From NCBI RefSeq assembly GCF_002723975.1, contig NZ_BEWO01000003.1, positions 124,001 through 188,000 on the forward strand: a stretch of 64,000 nucleotides of DNA, read 5' to 3'. Position 1 is the first letter of the stretch, and each line of letters opens with the position of its first letter. A program made the translations under genes and the position numbers. Under the pieces are notes generated by a model. The model was not told the origin of the DNA and did not search any database. It saw nothing but the letters and a program-made list of their open reading frames with translations. Source of the stretch: Gluconobacter japonicus (GTDB lineage: Bacteria; Pseudomonadota; Alphaproteobacteria; Acetobacterales; Acetobacteraceae). This document shows positions 62,423-64,000 of the stretch, in pieces.

Positions 62423-63877
62423 ATGCAGCTTCTTCGCCAGTACGCCACCCTGCCGGAACGGTTCTCTACCCCCCTGCAAAGCCGTCCTTTTCAGGCGCCT
62501 CTCCTGATCGCGCTGAATGAGCCGCTTGCCATAGCTCTTGGACTCTCACCCGAGTGGCTGAAAAGCCCTGCCGGAATGTCCCTGCTCTCTCACGGCCTGC
62601 GTCCGGACGGCCTTCCCTCTGTCGCCATGGCCTATGCGGGCCACCAGTTCGGGCATTTCGTTCCTTCTTTAGGAGATGGGCGAGCCATGCTGGTAGGAGA
62701 ACTTCAGGACTTGCACGGACAGGTCTGGGATCTACACCTCAAAGGCTCCGGCCCAACCCCTTTTTCACGTCGCGGAGACGGACACGCAGCATTGGGGCCA
62801 GTCCTGCGCGAATATATTGTCAGTGAAGCAATGGCCGCTCTGGGTATTCCGACAACCCGCGCTCTCGCCGCCCTTGCAACCGGAGAAAATGTTCTTCGGG
62901 AAACGCTGGTGCCCGGCGGCGTCATTGCACGCATTGCCACAAGCCATATTCGCGTTGGCACGTTCCAGTACTTTGCAGCACGCGGAGATCTGGAAGCCCT
63001 GCACATTCTCATCGATCATATGATTGAGCGCGTCTATCCAGAACTGGCGACCAGCCCCAATCGTGCTCTGGCGCTGCTGGAAACTGTCGTACGCCGCCAG
63101 GCCCGGCTGGTCGCCCAATGGATGCTTGTCGGCTTCATCCATGGCGTCATGAACACGGACAATATGTCCATCGCCGGAGAAACCATTGATTTCGGTCCCT
63201 GCGCGTTCCTTGACGCCTATGATCCGGGGCAAGTTTTCAGCTTCATTGACCAGAATGGCCGCTACGCCTACGGCCAACAGCCAGACATGGCACTATGGAA
63301 TCTGGGCCGCTTAGCAGAAGCTCTTCTGCCGTGCATTGATCCAGATACGGACAGTGCCGTCAAAATGGCAACAGAAGCCCTGACAGGTTTCGACGATATC
63401 TTTGGAGAAGCCTATCTCGCAGGCTGGCGTCAAAAACTGGGGCTAGCGACAGAGCAGAAATCTGACACTACGCTGATTTCCAGACTTCTGACCCTGATGC
63501 ATCGCAGTGAAGCAGACTTCACTTTGACGTTTCGTGAACTTTGCAATGTTGCCCAGACCGGCAAGGCATTGAGCTTCCTCAATATCTTCAAGGATCAGGC
63601 GCCAGCGACTGTCTGGCTACAGGATTGGCAACACCGCCTTGCCCCGGAGACGATAAGCGCGGAAGAGCGTGCGTTGGCGATGAAAGCCGTCAACCCGCGG
63701 ATCATTCCTCGCAATCATCATATTGAGGCCGTCATTACAGCCGCTGTGGCAGGCAACTACGCGCCTTTCCATCGTCTGAGAGAAGCTCTGTCGCATCCTT
63801 TTGACGATGCAGACGATGGTTTGGATCAGCCCCCCGCCCAGCATGAGCAGGTTCGAAACACGTTCTGTGGAACCTGA
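62423..63877 (+). CDS. selO: Protein adenylyltransferase SelO (YdiU family)
   Basis: A 484-residue protein of the SelO/YdiU pseudokinase family, which transfers AMP from ATP to hydroxyl side chains of proteins and takes part in redox stress responses. Family motifs are GDGRAMLVGELQD, LHLKGSGPTPFSRRGDGHA, REYIVSEAMAALGIPTTRAL, FIHGVMNTDNMSIAGETIDF with the active-site Asn and Asp, and YDPGQVFSFIDQNGRYAYG. The product ends in TFCGT; this Cys may match the C-terminal Cys/selenocysteine of the family. Length is normal. It is a single gene, divergent from the secretion operon. Confidence 0.95.
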   Translation: MQLLRQYATLPERFSTPLQSRPFQAPLLIALNEPLAIALGLSPEWLKSPAGMSLLSHGLRPDGLPSVAMAYAGHQFGHFVPSLGDGRAMLVGELQDLHGQVWDLHLKGSGPTPFSRRGDGHAALGPVLREYIVSEAMAALGIPTTRALAALATGENVLRETLVPGGVIARIATSHIRVGTFQYFAARGDLEALHILIDHMIERVYPELATSPNRALALLETVVRRQARLVAQWMLVGFIHGVMNTDNMSIAGETIDFGPCAFLDAYDPGQVFSFIDQNGRYAYGQQPDMALWNLGRLAEALLPCIDPDTDSAVKMATEALTGFDDIFGEAYLAGWRQKLGLATEQKSDTTLISRLLTLMHRSEADFTLTFRELCNVAQTGKALSFLNIFKDQAPATVWLQDWQHRLAPETISAEERALAMKAVNPRIIPRNHHIEAVITAAVAGNYAPFHRLREALSHPFDDADDGLDQPPAQHEQVRNTFCGT

Positions 63878-63881
63878 CGGA

Positions 63882-64000
63882 TCAGGCGCCCTGCAAGGTC
63901 AAACGGCTGTTGTTGAAAAGACGTCTGACCTGACAATAGAGCGCCAGAAGATCTGGCATGCACGCATTATGCAATGCCCGAACACTCTCATGCGTCGCAT
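63882..64000 (-). CDS. C-terminal end of an unidentified gene, cut by the window edge
   Basis: A minus-strand frame is open from the window edge to a TGA at 63882-63884, giving about 39 residues ending in LTLQGA. It contains ESVRALHNACMPDLLALYCQ, which reads like normal protein with codon use similar to the neighbours. It lies 5 bases from the convergent selO stop. Too little is visible to assign a family. Confidence 0.45.
   Translation of the reverse strand, partial: ATHESVRALHNACMPDLLALYCQVRRLFNNSRLTLQGA

Noticed and set aside
1-64000. Mobile elements, CRISPR arrays, rRNA and tRNA genes.
   Set aside because: Read for transposase or integrase motifs, spaced direct repeats and tRNA-like cloverleafs; none seen. 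A weak or degenerate element could be missed without a search.

Overview
The window looks like an ordinary chromosomal stretch of an acetic acid bacterium, most likely Gluconobacter. The strongest pointer is a two-gene sldB-sldA unit encoding the membrane-bound PQQ-dependent polyol (sorbitol/glycerol) dehydrogenase, a Gluconobacter hallmark. It sits behind an OprB sugar porin. Many periplasmic and outer-membrane genes and an alphaproteobacterial flagellar block agree with this. I see no insertion sequence, prophage, CRISPR array, rRNA or tRNA gene. The genus call is inference from gene content; I do not name a species.

Layout. 1-5.8 kb: end of a membrane protein, OprB porin, then sldBA. 5.9-8.7 kb: a convergent TonB-dependent receptor. 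8.9-12.5 kb: tyrS, then three overlapping genes (membrane protein, DesK-type kinase, NarL-type regulator). 12.5-17.4 kb, minus strand: an SMP-30/gluconolactonase-like enzyme, then rpe - heparinase II/III-like - glycosyltransferase. 17.5-20.7 kb: an AGE-family sugar isomerase, convergent with an MFS transporter/YdcF-like pair. 21.0-25.3 kb: a TPP riboswitch followed by a TonB-dependent receptor, an APH-fold kinase and a PnuC-family permease, read here as a thiamine salvage operon. 25.3-33.6 kb: an aminotransferase, then a tripartite RND efflux pump with a small exported protein and a divergent TetR regulator.

33.6-38.9 kb, minus strand: flagellar genes fliL, fliM, a DUF6468-like protein, a MotE-like chaperone and an unrecognised 815-residue exported protein, joined by short overlaps. 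38.9-41.8 kb: a lipoprotein lytic transglycosylase with a SPOR domain and an AnsP-like amino acid permease. 41.8-47.2 kb, minus strand: pstC-pstA-pstB-phoU-phoB-phoR with a candidate Pho box but no pstS. 47.4-62.1 kb: a surface-glycan/secretion region with a double-GT2 enzyme, dps, a GT4, a small protein with ChW-like repeats, a TPR+GT2+GT4 fusion, a Sel1-repeat protein and a type I secretion pair (HlyD and a LapB-type ABC ATPase). 62.4-63.9 kb: SelO, then the tail of one more gene.

Most promising for follow-up: (i) the riboswitch-controlled receptor/kinase/permease operon, which could carry thiamine from outside the cell to a phosphorylated form; (ii) the 47.4-62.1 kb glycosyltransferase and type I secretion region, where several large proteins have unusual domain combinations and no secreted substrate is visible; (iii) the 815-residue protein fixed to the end of the flagellar operon.
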